From Ruminococcus sp. (GTDB taxonomy: Bacteria; Bacillota; Clostridia; Oscillospirales; Acutalibacteraceae): a stretch of 64,000 nt of DNA. The stretch's first letter is position 1, and each line of letters begins with the position of its first letter. The stretch covers positions 1 to 64,000 of the forward strand of contig JAFTGL010000009.1 of the NCBI GenBank assembly GCA_017457955.1, written 5' to 3'. A program made the position numbers and the translations under genes. This document shows positions 16,716 to 26,464 of the stretch, piece after piece. The notes beneath the pieces were generated by a model. That model did no database searches. It saw only the letters and a list, made by a program, of their open reading frames with translations, and had not been told where the DNA came from.

Positions 16716-16751
16716 GGTTTATCATTCCTTTTTTTGATATTTAACTTATAT

Positions 16752-16779
16752 AATATAGCACATTTCCGATATATTGCAA
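16752..16779 (-). promoter_or_regulatory. Probable yebC promoter
   Basis: On the minus strand TTGCAA (16779-16774) and TATATT (16757-16752) are 16 bp apart, with a leader of about 30 bases to the yebC start. Confidence 0.5.
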
Positions 16780-16786
16780 ATATTAG

Positions 16787-16800
16787 TTACAATTTTGTAA
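16787..16800. repeat. Perfect palindrome between the divergent yebC and yicC promoters
   Basis: TTACAA-TT-TTGTAA is a perfect 14-bp inverted repeat placed upstream of both promoter -35 boxes. It could be an operator, or simply AT-rich sequence. No known regulator box is claimed. Confidence 0.3.
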
Positions 16801-16808
16801 TAACCCTA

Positions 16809-16837
16809 TTGAGCTTTTTACTCACAAGTGGTAAGAT
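16809..16837 (+). promoter_or_regulatory. Probable promoter of the yicC-remA-gmk-rpoZ-priA run
   Basis: TTGAGC (16809-16814) and TAAGAT (16832-16837) have a 17-bp spacer; AAGGGGG at 16849-16855 is the ribosome site for yicC. Confidence 0.55.
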
Positions 16838-16861
16838 AAACAGAAGAAAAGGGGGATGTTT

Positions 16862-17740
16862 ATGGTAATGTCAATGACCGGCTTCGGCAGAGCCGAGATT
16901 TCGGTCGGTAACCGCGACATCATTGTGGAGATCAAAAGCGTGAATCACCGCTATTTTGAGTTTTCCTGCCGTACAAGCAGGGGCTATAGCTTTTTGGAAG
17001 ATAAGCTCAAGAAGTATGTGAACGAGCGCGTCAGCCGCGGCAAGGTGGATATGTACGTATCCGTTACCGAAAACAACGATGATTCTGTCGATGTAGAGCT
17101 GAATAAACCGCTGGCGTCCGGCTATATCGACGCGATGCGTACACTTGCCAATGAATATAAGATCCGCGAGGATATCTCCGTATCTGTTCTGGCAAGATTC
17201 AATGATGTTTTCCAGATCACCAGACCGCCCGCGGATGAGGACGCGGTGTTCGCGGACGTGAAAGTCGCCGTCGATGCGGCGCTGGAGCGTTTTCTCTCTA
17301 TGCGTCAGGCTGAGGGCGAAAAGCTCAAAGCCGATATCCTCAACCGTGCCGAGACTATCATCGGTATTGTCGGTGAGATCGAGGAGCGTTCTCCGCAGAC
17401 CGTACAGGAGTATCGCGAGAGATTATACGCAAAGCTCAAGGATGTTTTGCAGAGTAACGATATCGATGACCAGCGTATATTGACCGAGGCGGCGATCTTC
17501 GCCGATAAAGTCGCTGTGGATGAAGAGACAGTTCGTCTGCGCTCCCACTTTGACCAGATGAAAAAGTTTTTGGATTCCGGCGAGCCTGTCGGCAGAAAGC
17601 TCGATTTCATCGTACAGGAAATGAACCGCGAAGCGAATACCATCGGCTCCAAGGTCAACGATTCCGCCCTCGCGCATAAGGTCGTGGATATCAAGGGCGA
17701 GATCGAGAAGATCCGCGAGCAGGTTCAGAACATTGAATAA
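16862..17740 (+). CDS. yicC: YicC family endoribonuclease
   Basis: This 292-residue protein starts [12 protein letters not shown], the hallmark of the YicC/YloC family, and ends with the conserved segment [19 protein letters not shown] (about 252-270). Family members are endoribonucleases in RNA turnover. Several in-frame ATGs occur; I chose 16862 because GGGGG ends 6 bases before it, while the ATG at 16856 abuts the ribosome site. The order yicC-remA-gmk-rpoZ is standard in Firmicutes. Confidence 0.92.
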   Translation: MVMSMTGFGRAEISVGNRDIIVEIKSVNHRYFEFSCRTSRGYSFLEDKLKKYVNERVSRGKVDMYVSVTENNDDSVDVELNKPLASGYIDAMRTLANEYKIREDISVSVLARFNDVFQITRPPADEDAVFADVKVAVDAALERFLSMRQAEGEKLKADILNRAETIIGIVGEIEERSPQTVQEYRERLYAKLKDVLQSNDIDDQRILTEAAIFADKVAVDEETVRLRSHFDQMKKFLDSGEPVGRKLDFIVQEMNREANTIGSKVNDSALAHKVVDIKGEIEKIREQVQNIE

Positions 17741-17751
17741 AGGTGAGGGAT

Positions 17752-17997
17752 ATGCGTTTTATTAATATCGGCTTTGGCAATATCGTGAACGTGAGCAAGA
17801 TCGTGTCCGTTGTCAGTCCCGAGTCCGCGCCTATCAAGCGAATCGTTCAGATGAGCAAGGCGGCTTCTACACTGATCGACGCGACCTTCGGAAGAAAGTG
17901 CAAGGCGGTCATCATCACCGACAGCGAATACATCGTGCTTTCCGCCTTGACGACGGAGACCATCGCCGCGAGAATGGAGGAAGCAGATGAAAAATAA
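17752..17997 (+). CDS. remA: RemA/DUF370 family DNA-binding regulator
   Basis: This 81-residue protein starts [12 protein letters not shown], the RemA signature. In Bacillus subtilis RemA is a ring-forming DNA-binding activator of biofilm matrix and osmoprotection genes; the role here is inferred. The ATG at 17752 follows GGTGAGGG, which supports it over the upstream GTG. The coding sequence overlaps gmk by 11 bases. Confidence 0.93.
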   Translation: MRFINIGFGNIVNVSKIVSVVSPESAPIKRIVQMSKAASTLIDATFGRKCKAVIITDSEYIVLSALTTETIAARMEEADEK

Positions 17998-18565
17998 AGG
18001 CTTGCTGATCGTCTATACCGGCGCTTCGGGCGTCGGCAAAGGAACGATCATGAAAGAACTGCTTAGGAAGAACCCGAATCTGAGACTGTCCGTTTCTGCC
18101 ACTACCCGCACCCCGCGTGAGGGAGAGGTCGACGGCAGGGAATACTACTTTGTCAGCCATGAGAAGTTTGATAGTATGATCGCTGAGGACGGCTTTCTGG
18201 AGTACGCCGAGTACGTCGGCAACAAGTACGGTACGCCGAAAGAAGCGGTGTTTCGTATGCTCGACGAGGGTCTCGATGTGATCCTTGAGATCGAGGTAAA
18301 GGGCTTTTTACAGATCAAGAAAGCCTGTCCCGAGTGTGTGACCATCTTTATCGCCCCGCCGTCGTTCGAAGAATTACAGCTTCGGCTGCGCGGTCGCGGC
18401 ACCGAGGATGAAGAAGTTATTGCCGAAAGGCTGAAAACCGCTGAGCGGGAGCTTCAGCACCAGCATTTATTTGATTATGTTGTTATCAATGATGATGTCG
18501 ACAGAGCCGCAGACGAGGTACTGTCCATCATTGCAAATAGAAAGAAAGAAGGAGCAGAACTATGA
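17987..18565 (+). CDS. gmk: Guanylate kinase
   Basis: This kinase phosphorylates GMP to GDP with ATP. The 192 residues carry the P-loop GASGVGKGT (about 12-20), the GMP-binding [19 protein letters not shown] stretch and a lid region. Length is normal. It overlaps remA at its start and rpoZ at its end (ATGA), so the three are translationally coupled. Confidence 0.96.
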   Translation: MKNKGLLIVYTGASGVGKGTIMKELLRKNPNLRLSVSATTRTPREGEVDGREYYFVSHEKFDSMIAEDGFLEYAEYVGNKYGTPKEAVFRMLDEGLDVILEIEVKGFLQIKKACPECVTIFIAPPSFEELQLRLRGRGTEDEEVIAERLKTAERELQHQHLFDYVVINDDVDRAADEVLSIIANRKKEGAEL

Positions 18566-18765
18566 AAAGAGCATCTTTAGACGATATGTTATCCGGTAAG
18601 GAGAGCCGCTACGCTCTCGTCGTCGGCGTTGCCAAGCGCGCCAGAGAGATCGCGGATGATTTCAAGGAAGAGGGTATCATCACCGATGATAAGCCCGTAC
18701 TTCTCGCAATCGAAGATTTCAAGAACCATAAATATAATATCCTCGAAGAGGACGACGAGGACTGA
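18562..18765 (+). CDS. rpoZ: DNA-directed RNA polymerase omega subunit
   Basis: This 67-residue subunit has the conserved YALVVGVAKRAREI segment that wraps the beta' C-terminus and helps assemble RNA polymerase. The acidic tail EEDDED is common. AAGGAG precedes the start, the start overlaps gmk (ATGA) and the stop overlaps priA (TGATG). The coaBC gene often found between rpoZ and priA is not present here. Confidence 0.94.
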   Translation: MKRASLDDMLSGKESRYALVVGVAKRAREIADDFKEEGIITDDKPVLLAIEDFKNHKYNILEEDDED

Positions 18766-21200
18766 TGACCTTTAAGGTTGCTTATGTCGCGGTAGAAAAC
18801 GCGATATATCACTTTGATCATCTTTTCAGTTATCGTATTCCCGATGGAATGAACGTACAGCCCGGCTGTCGTGTTGCCGTACCGTTCGGCAGAGGAAACG
18901 CGAAGCGTCAGGGGATCGTGCTCGGAGTCGGTACGGAAGATACGGATGATCTGAAATCCGTTTCCGAGCTGCTCGATAGCGAACCGGTCCTGAATGATGA
19001 AATGCTGAAGCTGTGCGGCTTTATCAAAAGCCATTGCTTCTGCACCTACTATGACGCGGTGAAAGCAATGCTGCCGGCGGGGATTAACTACCGTTTGTCG
19101 GTAGAATACTCAGTCAAAGAACCTCTCGGAAACCGCTTCTATGATTTGTCGGACGAATGGCGCAGGATTGTCACTATTATTCGTTCAAAGAATAATAAGT
19201 TTGAGAAGTATGCTTTGTTGAAAGAGCTGGGTTATACGGATGCATCGGTTCTCGTCCAGATGGAAGAGGACGGTATTCTGGCAAAGAACGACGCTGCTCT
19301 GCGCAAGATCGGTGATAAGACGATCAAAATGATCCGTCTTTCCGAAAAATGCGAAACACTTGCACAAGGAATGAAGCTCTCTCAAAAGCAGGAGAGTGTT
19401 ATTGATCTGCTGAACACGGTCGGTTCTGCTTCGGTGAAAGAAGTTTGCTATTATACAGGCGTTACGACGTCGGTGCCCGATACGCTGGTGCGCAAGGGGC
19501 TCGCGGAGTACTTTGACGATGAGGTCTTTCGTGTCCCCAAATCTGTTGTGTCGGATAAACGGGATATCACGCTGACCGATGAACAGCAGACGGCATATGA
19601 TGAGCTTTGCGCTTTATATGAAAATGATCACGCGGAAGTATCTTTACTGTACGGCATCACGGGTTCGGGAAAAACCTCTGTATTTTTCAAGCTGATCGAA
19701 CGGGCTGTTGCGGACGATAAGGACGTTATCGTGATGGTGCCCGAGATCGCCCTGACCCCGCAGATGATCGCCATGTTCCGCGCTCACTTCGGCGATAAGG
19801 TCGCGGTATTCCACAGCGCACTGTCGCTTGGGGAGCGGCTTGACGAGTATAAGCGCGTCAGCCGCGGCATCGCGAAGATCGCTGTCGGAACACGTTCGGC
19901 GATATTCGCGCCGTTTCAAAATCTCGGTTTGATCATCATGGACGAGGAGCAGGAGCATACCTATAAATCAGAGTCAAAACCCCGCTTCAATGCGAAAGAG
20001 CTGGCAAAGTTTCGCTGTTCTTATCACAAGGCGCTGCTGCTGTTTTCCTCGGCTACCCCCAGTGTAGAGACGTTTTATTACGCGAGCAACGGAAGGTATC
20101 ATAAGCATGTGCTGACCAAGCGATACGGCACTGCGACCCTGCCCGACGTTGTGATCGCGGATATGAACGAAGAACTGGAAGTCGGCAATACATCTTCTTT
20201 TTCTAATATTCTCTTACAGAATATTGAGGAAAATTTAGATAATGCCAAGCAAAGCATCCTGCTCTTGAACCGCCGCGGGTATAATTCTTATGTCACCTGC
20301 AATTCCTGCCGCGAGCCGCTGACTTGCCCGAACTGCTCAATTTCGCTGACCTATCATAACGCCAACAACCGCCTGATGTGCCACTACTGCGGCTATTCCG
20401 TGCCCTACAGGACGGAGTGCCCGACCTGCCACAGCCACAGCCTGAGACTCAGCGGTACGGGTACTCAGCGCGCAGAAGTAGAGATCGCGGAGATTTTTCC
20501 TCACGCGCGTATCCTGCGCATGGATACCGATACGACGATGACGCGTTCTTCTCATGAAAAGAAGTTGACCGCATTCGCTAACGGTGAGTATGATATCCTT
20601 GTCGGTACACAGATGGTCGCAAAGGGACTCGATTTCCCGAACGTTACGCTGGTAGGCGTACTGAATGCCGATCACATGCTGTATCTCGACGACTATCGCA
20701 GTTATGAGAATACTTTTTCTTTGCTGACGCAGGTAGTCGGACGCTCCGGCAGAGGCAAAGACAAGGGCAGAGCGATCATCCAGACTTTTACACCTGAGAA
20801 TCCGATCATCTCTTTGGCAGCGCGTCAGGACTATGACGCGTTTTATCAGGCAGAGATCGGTATTCGCAAGGCGATGCTTTACCCGCCGTTTGCAAGTATT
20901 TGTCTGGTCGGATTTGTCGGCGAGAACGCCAAACTGACCGAAAAAGCCGCTTTTGCCTTTACAGCTTTGATGACAGAAATGCTCAAGGATGAGTACACCG
21001 ATATTCCGCTCAGGGTCTTAGGACCGTCGCAGGCGGCGGTGTTCAAGGTCAGCAATAAGTATCGATATAAACTGATTTTAAAATGCCGTAACGATAACCG
21101 ATTCCGTGAAATGCTCGGGCGCATGCTTGTAACATTCTCCGGTGTGCGGGAGTACAGCGGCGTTACCGTATACGCGGACATGGATCCGCTGAACTTATAA
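18765..21200 (+). CDS. priA: Primosomal protein N' (PriA helicase)
   Basis: This superfamily 2 helicase restarts stalled replication forks. The 811 residues include an N-terminal 3'-end-binding domain, Walker A GITGSGKT (about 302-309), a DEEQ-type motif II (the form common in Clostridia), four pairs of zinc-binding cysteines (CNSC, CPNC, CHYC, CPTC) around 511-550, and helicase motifs QMVAKGLDFPNV and QVVGRSGRG. Full length and intact. Confidence 0.96.
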   Translation: MTFKVAYVAVENAIYHFDHLFSYRIPDGMNVQPGCRVAVPFGRGNAKRQGIVLGVGTEDTDDLKSVSELLDSEPVLNDEMLKLCGFIKSHCFCTYYDAVKAMLPAGINYRLSVEYSVKEPLGNRFYDLSDEWRRIVTIIRSKNNKFEKYALLKELGYTDASVLVQMEEDGILAKNDAALRKIGDKTIKMIRLSEKCETLAQGMKLSQKQESVIDLLNTVGSASVKEVCYYTGVTTSVPDTLVRKGLAEYFDDEVFRVPKSVVSDKRDITLTDEQQTAYDELCALYENDHAEVSLLYGITGSGKTSVFFKLIERAVADDKDVIVMVPEIALTPQMIAMFRAHFGDKVAVFHSALSLGERLDEYKRVSRGIAKIAVGTRSAIFAPFQNLGLIIMDEEQEHTYKSESKPRFNAKELAKFRCSYHKALLLFSSATPSVETFYYASNGRYHKHVLTKRYGTATLPDVVIADMNEELEVGNTSSFSNILLQNIEENLDNAKQSILLLNRRGYNSYVTCNSCREPLTCPNCSISLTYHNANNRLMCHYCGYSVPYRTECPTCHSHSLRLSGTGTQRAEVEIAEIFPHARILRMDTDTTMTRSSHEKKLTAFANGEYDILVGTQMVAKGLDFPNVTLVGVLNADHMLYLDDYRSYENTFSLLTQVVGRSGRGKDKGRAIIQTFTPENPIISLAARQDYDAFYQAEIGIRKAMLYPPFASICLVGFVGENAKLTEKAAFAFTALMTEMLKDEYTDIPLRVLGPSQAAVFKVSNKYRYKLILKCRNDNRFREMLGRMLVTFSGVREYSGVTVYADMDPLNL

Positions 21201-21222
21201 TTACTATCACAGGAGTGATAAC

Positions 21223-21705
21223 ATGGCTTTACGCAATATCGTAAAAGAGGGCGACCCGATCCTGACCAAGAAATGCCGCCCCGTAGAAAAATTTGATAAA
21301 AAGCTCTGGGATCTGCTGGACGATATGGTAGAGACCCTTGCCGATTCCGGCGGCGTCGGCTTAGCCGCTCCGCAGGTCGGTATCATGCGCCGTATCTGCG
21401 TCATCGACGTCGGCGACGGTGCGATAGAGTTCATCAATCCGATCATCCTTGAATCTGAGGGTGAGCAGGAGGTGCAGGAAGGCTGTCTGAGCTGTCCCGG
21501 TGAGTTCGGCATCATCCGCCGTCCTGCTCACGTCAAGGCGCAGTTCCAGGACAGAGAGGGCAATGTTTGCGAGATCGAAGGGGATGACCTCTTTGCTCAG
21601 GCAATGTGTCACGAGTTCGATCACCTTGACGGCATCCTTTTCAAGACGAAGGTCGAACGCATGCTGACCGAAGAAGAGCTCAGAGAAATGAGAGAAGAAG
21701 AATGA
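21223..21705 (+). CDS. def: Peptide deformylase
   Basis: This enzyme removes the formyl group from the initiator Met of new proteins. The 160 residues contain the three motifs GLAAPQVG, EGCLSCPG and HEFDHLDG, giving the Cys and two His metal ligands and the catalytic Glu. A clear AGGAGTG ribosome site precedes the ATG. The stop overlaps fmt (ATGA), pairing deformylation with formylation. Confidence 0.96.
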   Translation: MALRNIVKEGDPILTKKCRPVEKFDKKLWDLLDDMVETLADSGGVGLAAPQVGIMRRICVIDVGDGAIEFINPIILESEGEQEVQEGCLSCPGEFGIIRRPAHVKAQFQDREGNVCEIEGDDLFAQAMCHEFDHLDGILFKTKVERMLTEEELREMREEE

Positions 21706-22625
21706 AGATCGTTTTCATGGGTACGCCCGATTTCTCCGTCCCGTGTCTCAACAGTCTGATTGAAGCGGGGCATGAGATACAGGCGGTTTTTACCCAGCCG
21801 GATAAGCCCCGCGGCAGAAAGCAGGAATTGACTCCGCCCGAGGTGAAGGTCTGCGCTCTGGAACACGGCTTAACGGTATATCAGCCGAAAATCCTGCGCG
21901 ACGGCGAAGCAATGAAGATCATTTCCGAATTGAATCCTGATTGTATCGTCGTCGTTGCCTACGGAAAAATTTTGCCGAAGGAGATCCTTGATTACCCGAA
22001 ATACGGCTGTATCAATATCCATGCGTCTCTCTTGCCGAAATACCGCGGTTCTGCGCCGATCCAGTGGTCGGTCATCAACGGTGAAAAGGAAACAGGCGTG
22101 ACGATCATGCAGATGGACGAGGGTATCGACACCGGAGATATGCTGTATCAGAAGACCGTCCCGATCGGTATCGACGATACTGCCGAGAGCATGTTTGACA
22201 AGCTGTCGATCTTAGGCGGCGAAATGATTGTCGAAGCGCTTGATAAGCTCGAAAAAGGCGAATTGACCGCAGTAAAGCAGGATGATTCATTGTCCACCCA
22301 CGCTCCGATGCTCGATAAGAAGATTTCTGAGATCGACTGGCATAAATCCGCCGCGGAGGTGCATAATCTTGTCAGAGGACTGTACAGCTGGCCGATCGCG
22401 CAGACGTCCCTGCACGGCAAAAAGCTCAAGATCTATCGCACAAGTCCCGCAAAAGGTCACGGCGAAGCGGGAGCGGTCATCGGAACCGATCCGCTGACGA
22501 TCGCCTGCGGTGATGGCGCTGTGGAGATCCGTGAATTACAGCTGGAAGGCAAAAAGCGTATGGACGCGAAAACCTTTCTGATCGGTCATCCTCTCAAAAT
22601 CAACGAAAAACTTGGTGAATCATAA
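21702..22625 (+). CDS. fmt: Methionyl-tRNA formyltransferase
   Basis: This enzyme formylates initiator Met-tRNA using 10-formyl-THF. The 307 residues show FMGTPDFSVP at the N-terminus and the catalytic region with HASLLPKYRGSAPIQW. Length is normal, with the C-terminal OB-like tRNA-binding domain present. It is coupled to def at its start, and the next gene begins directly after its stop. Confidence 0.96.
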   Translation: MKIVFMGTPDFSVPCLNSLIEAGHEIQAVFTQPDKPRGRKQELTPPEVKVCALEHGLTVYQPKILRDGEAMKIISELNPDCIVVVAYGKILPKEILDYPKYGCINIHASLLPKYRGSAPIQWSVINGEKETGVTIMQMDEGIDTGDMLYQKTVPIGIDDTAESMFDKLSILGGEMIVEALDKLEKGELTAVKQDDSLSTHAPMLDKKISEIDWHKSAAEVHNLVRGLYSWPIAQTSLHGKKLKIYRTSPAKGHGEAGAVIGTDPLTIACGDGAVEIRELQLEGKKRMDAKTFLIGHPLKINEKLGES

Positions 22626-23336
22626 ATGAATATGCATGGTTTAGGATTGATGTATTACGACTGGACCTATATTTTGTTCATGCTGCCCTGTCTGATCCTG
22701 TCACTGGTTTGCAGCGCGAAGGTCAGGTCGAACTTCAGTAAATATTCAAAAGTATATAATTCCCGCCGCATGACCGGAGCACAGGCTGCTCAGCAGGTCT
22801 TGACGGCACATGGGGTCACAGGTGTTCGGATCGAGCCGGTCAGCGGCAATCTGACTGACCATTTTGACCCGCGTACTAACGTGATCCGTTTGTCTGAGTC
22901 CGTTTATAACGCACAGACAGTGGCGGCTGTCGGCGTTGCCTGTCATGAAGCGGGTCATGCCGTTCAGCATGCCGAGGGGTATACGCCCAATAAGATCCGT
23001 TCCGCTATCCTGCCTGTCGCGAATATCGGCTCGCGGCTCAGCTGGATCATTCTGGTGATCGGCATGCTGCTGCCGGTACAGTTCAACTTTGTCATCACCA
23101 TCGGTATCGTGCTGTTCTCAGCGTCGGTACTGTTTACTTTGGTGACGCTCCCTGTAGAGTTCAACGCCTCTTCAAGAGCTTTGAAAACGATACAGTCGAC
23201 GGGCATGCTCAATCCCGATGAATACACGGGTGCGAAAAAGGTGCTTTCCGCCGCAGCGATGACCTATGTTGCCGCTGCCGCGACATCTATTATGCAGCTT
23301 TTAAGATTGCTGCTGATATTCAACCGCAGAAGATAA
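22626..23336 (+). CDS. Membrane zinc metallopeptidase (YugP family)
   Basis: This 236-residue membrane protein has an N-terminal helix, the zinc-protease motif HEAGHAVQH (about residues 103-111), two strongly hydrophobic helices (about 125-172) and a hydrophobic C-terminus. It matches the YugP/DUF2268-like neutral zinc metallopeptidases of Firmicutes, whose substrates are unknown. The ATG abuts the fmt stop codon; an alternative ATG lies 6 bases later. This position between fmt and rsmB is usual in Clostridia. Confidence 0.88.
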   Translation: MNMHGLGLMYYDWTYILFMLPCLILSLVCSAKVRSNFSKYSKVYNSRRMTGAQAAQQVLTAHGVTGVRIEPVSGNLTDHFDPRTNVIRLSESVYNAQTVAAVGVACHEAGHAVQHAEGYTPNKIRSAILPVANIGSRLSWIILVIGMLLPVQFNFVITIGIVLFSASVLFTLVTLPVEFNASSRALKTIQSTGMLNPDEYTGAKKVLSAAAMTYVAAAATSIMQLLRLLLIFNRRR

Positions 23337-23360
23337 ATCAACAATATAAAGGAAGATTAG

Positions 23361-24695
23361 ATGGCTAATGTCAGAAACATCGCTTATAAGGTGCTGTACC
23401 GCGTGCTCCATGAGGACGCGTATTCCGCTATAGCCATCAACAATGCCGTTAAGGAAAACGGTCTTTCGGGCGTTGACGTTTCCTTTTTATCCGCTCTGGT
23501 ATACGGCGTGCTGGAACACAAGCTGACGCTGGAGTATATCATCCGCCAATATTCCAATATTCGTATCAAAAAGATAGAGAAAAAGACGCTGATCGTGCTG
23601 TATCTTGGCGTATATCAGCTGATCTATATGGATAAGGTCCCCGACAGTGCGGCTGTCAATGAGAGCGTCAATCTGTGCAAAAAGCTCAAGCTCTATCACA
23701 GCTCGGGCTTTGTCAATGCTGTTCTGCGGAACATGGTTCGTGCGGATAAAGAGTATAAGCTGCCTGATGAAGATGACGCTTTGCGGTATTTAAGCGTTAA
23801 GTATTCCTGCCCTGAGGAAATTGTCAAGGAGTTTCTCTCTACATATGGCAGAGACCATACAGAAATGATTCTCAACGGGATTCTCGGCAGACCGCCGATC
23901 ACCGTGCGGATCAATACTTTGAAAGCCGATAAAGAATCCTTGAAGCGGGATTTGAGAGAACAGGGTATCGAATGTGAGGATATTCCGTATCTTAAAAACT
24001 CTCTGAAGCTCAGCCATACAGGTTCTTTGGATAGAATTCCGCAATTTAAGGCAGGGCATTTCTTTGTGGAGGACGCCGCGTCCCAGCTTTGTGCCGAAAT
24101 GCTCGGCGCTGAGCCGGATGAGCGTATCGCCGACGTCTGTGCCGCTCCGGGCGGTAAATCCTTCTATTCCGCGATCTGTATGCAGAACAGGGGAGAGGTT
24201 TTCTCCTATGATATCCATGCACATAAGCTAAAGCTGATCAACGACAGTGCGAAGCGGTTGGGCATTACGAATATACATACCGCTCTGCGTGATGCTTCAA
24301 AAGATGAAGCTCTGCCGAAATGTGACCGCATTTTGTGTGATGTGCCGTGCTCAGGATGGGGGATTCTTCGTCGAAAACCCGAAATTCGTTACAAAACAGA
24401 CACAAATATTGACATCTTGCCAAACTTGCAATACAGTATATTGTGTATGAGTGCGAAGCAATTGCCAACCGACGGTGTTCTGGTTTATTCGACATGTACG
24501 CTGCGAAAGGCGGAGAATCATGATATTATTTCAAGATTCCTGTCGGAGCACCCCGCTTTTGTTGGCGAAACACTTTCTTTGCCCGACGGTATCAGCCGTG
24601 TGATCGACGAGGACGACTGTATGCTGACGCTCTTGCCGGGGGGTTATGATACGGATGGATTTTTCATCGCAAAGCTCAGGAGGAAAGATTCATGA
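23361..24695 (+). CDS. rsmB: 16S rRNA cytosine-967 C5-methyltransferase
   Basis: This SAM-dependent enzyme is 444 residues long. It has an N-terminal NusB-like RNA-binding domain (about 1-135) and a C-terminal Rossmann methyltransferase domain with VCAAPGGKSFY, the catalytic CDVPCSGWG and STCTLRKAEN. The catalytic cysteine pair of m5C enzymes is intact. Codons around 24390-24450 are unusually AT-rich. It overlaps rlmN by 4 bases. Confidence 0.94.
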   Translation: MANVRNIAYKVLYRVLHEDAYSAIAINNAVKENGLSGVDVSFLSALVYGVLEHKLTLEYIIRQYSNIRIKKIEKKTLIVLYLGVYQLIYMDKVPDSAAVNESVNLCKKLKLYHSSGFVNAVLRNMVRADKEYKLPDEDDALRYLSVKYSCPEEIVKEFLSTYGRDHTEMILNGILGRPPITVRINTLKADKESLKRDLREQGIECEDIPYLKNSLKLSHTGSLDRIPQFKAGHFFVEDAASQLCAEMLGAEPDERIADVCAAPGGKSFYSAICMQNRGEVFSYDIHAHKLKLINDSAKRLGITNIHTALRDASKDEALPKCDRILCDVPCSGWGILRRKPEIRYKTDTNIDILPNLQYSILCMSAKQLPTDGVLVYSTCTLRKAENHDIISRFLSEHPAFVGETLSLPDGISRVIDEDDCMLTLLPGGYDTDGFFIAKLRRKDS

Positions 24696-25723
24696 CGGAT
24701 ATCAAATCAATGAACCTCGGCGAGCTTACCGCATATCTGACTGAAAACGGGTTTGAAAAATTCCGTGCGAAACAGGTGCTCAGCTGGATCAAGCAGGACG
24801 TTGCTGATTTTGACGGAATGACCAATCTGCCGCAAAAGCTCAGAGAATTCCTAAAAGCGGACGCCTATCTTGCCTGTGCCGATATCGTTCGGGTCCAGCG
24901 CTCCAAGATCGACGATACGGTCAAGTATCTCTTTCGGTTATATGATGGCGAGTATGTTGAAGGCGTACTCATGCAGTATCATCATGGCAGGACGATGTGT
25001 ATTTCATCTCAGGTCGGCTGTAAAATGGGCTGTACCTTCTGCGCGACAGGCAAAAGCGGCTTTTCCCGCTCACTGACCGCCTCGGAAATGATCGCTCAGA
25101 TCCGCTCCGCGGAACTTGACTGCGGTGAGAGAATCTCCAATGTCGTATTGATGGGGATGGGCGAACCGTTCGATAATTACGATAATGTGATCCGTTTTTT
25201 GAAGTTGGTAAGCTCTGAGGACTCTCTCCATATAGGTATGCGGCATATCACCGTTTCTACCTGCGGGATCGTTCCGCGGATAAAGGATTTCGCTGATTTA
25301 GAGCTGCAATGCGGATTATCCGTATCGCTTCACGCGCCGAATGACGAAGCCCGCTCACGGACAATGCCTGTCAACAGGCGTTATCCGATCAGAGAAGTGA
25401 TGGACGCTTCCCGCTACTATGTCAAGAAAACCAACAGGCGTATCACTTTTGAATACGCTCTGATCGATGGAGAAAACGATTCCGACGCTGTCGCGAGGGA
25501 GCTTGCGCAGCTTTTAAAAGGATTTCTCTGTCATGTGAACCTGATTCCGGTGAACAATGTCACCGGAGCGGGTTATCGAAAAAGCTCGATCCAAAGGCAG
25601 CAAGCCTTTGTGAATATATTGTCCGCGGCAGGGATCAACGCTACTGTGCGCCGTACCTTAGGTTCAGATATTGACGCTTCCTGCGGACAGCTAAAAAGAA
25701 ATTTTATGAAAGGGGATGTTTGA
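24692..25723 (+). CDS. rlmN: 23S rRNA adenine-2503 C2-methyltransferase (dual specificity)
   Basis: This radical SAM enzyme methylates A2503 of 23S rRNA and A37 of some tRNAs. The 343 residues include the iron-sulfur motif CKMGCTFC (about 111-118), GMGEP, and the C-terminal catalytic Cys in ASCGQL. AGGAGG lies before the start, which overlaps rsmB (ATGA). Confidence 0.96.
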   Translation: MTDIKSMNLGELTAYLTENGFEKFRAKQVLSWIKQDVADFDGMTNLPQKLREFLKADAYLACADIVRVQRSKIDDTVKYLFRLYDGEYVEGVLMQYHHGRTMCISSQVGCKMGCTFCATGKSGFSRSLTASEMIAQIRSAELDCGERISNVVLMGMGEPFDNYDNVIRFLKLVSSEDSLHIGMRHITVSTCGIVPRIKDFADLELQCGLSVSLHAPNDEARSRTMPVNRRYPIREVMDASRYYVKKTNRRITFEYALIDGENDSDAVARELAQLLKGFLCHVNLIPVNNVTGAGYRKSSIQRQQAFVNILSAAGINATVRRTLGSDIDASCGQLKRNFMKGDV

Positions 25724-25724
25724 T

Positions 25725-26450
25725 ATGGAAGTTTATACAAAGACAGATATCGGCTTGGTTCGTAAAGAGAATCAGGACAGCTCCGCGTATTCCATCATCT
25801 CCTCAGACTGCGTATGGGCAGTAATCTGTGACGGTATGGGAGGAGCTAACGGTGGTAAAACCGCTTCTTCCGCCGCGGTGAATTACATCAGTGAGTTTAT
25901 CTCCCGTGAATATAAGGAAGAGATGGACGAAGAGATGTTGTCAGATATGCTGATAGCATCCGTTGACGGCGCGAACCTGACCGTCTATAAGCTCGCTATG
26001 GAGGATCCCGACCTTGCCGGTATGGGCACGACCTGTGATCTTGTCTTTATCCGTGACGGTGTCGCGCATGTTGTCCATGTCGGCGACAGCCGCACTTACT
26101 CCATCAGGGACGGAAAGATTCTGCAGATCACCGAGGATCATTCTCTGGTTCAGGAAATGGTGCGCCGCGGCGAGTTGACGCCCGATCAAGCGATGAAACA
26201 TCCTAATAAGAACCTGATCACCAGAGCGCTCGGCGTGACCCACGAGGTACATATCGACTACATCGAAGCGGAGTTCAACGAGGGCGACGTCATCCTGATC
26301 TGCTCCGACGGTCTTTCGAACTTTGTCAGCAAGGCTGACATGGTGCGTACCGCTCAGGAGAGTAAGGGCGAGCTGATGATCGATACTTTGGTTGAGATAG
26401 CAAAACGCCACGGCGGTCATGATAATATCACCGTGACGGTTATCTATTAA
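25725..26450 (+). CDS. prpC: PP2C-type serine/threonine protein phosphatase
   Basis: This 241-residue phosphatase reverses phosphorylation by PrkC. Metal-binding PP2C motifs are KENQDS, CDGMGGANGG, HVGDSRTY and GGHDNITV. The start at 25725 is favoured because AAAGGGG ends 9 bases before it, while the ATG at 25716 would abut the ribosome site and lie inside rlmN. It is directly upstream of prkC, the standard pair. Confidence 0.95.
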   Translation: MEVYTKTDIGLVRKENQDSSAYSIISSDCVWAVICDGMGGANGGKTASSAAVNYISEFISREYKEEMDEEMLSDMLIASVDGANLTVYKLAMEDPDLAGMGTTCDLVFIRDGVAHVVHVGDSRTYSIRDGKILQITEDHSLVQEMVRRGELTPDQAMKHPNKNLITRALGVTHEVHIDYIEAEFNEGDVILICSDGLSNFVSKADMVRTAQESKGELMIDTLVEIAKRHGGHDNITVTVIY

Positions 26451-26464
26451 GGAGTGTGAGTGTG

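Noticed and set aside
19964..19975. DEEQ instead of DEEH in PriA as a disabling mutation
   Set aside because: DEEQ is a normal helicase motif II variant and all other motifs are intact.
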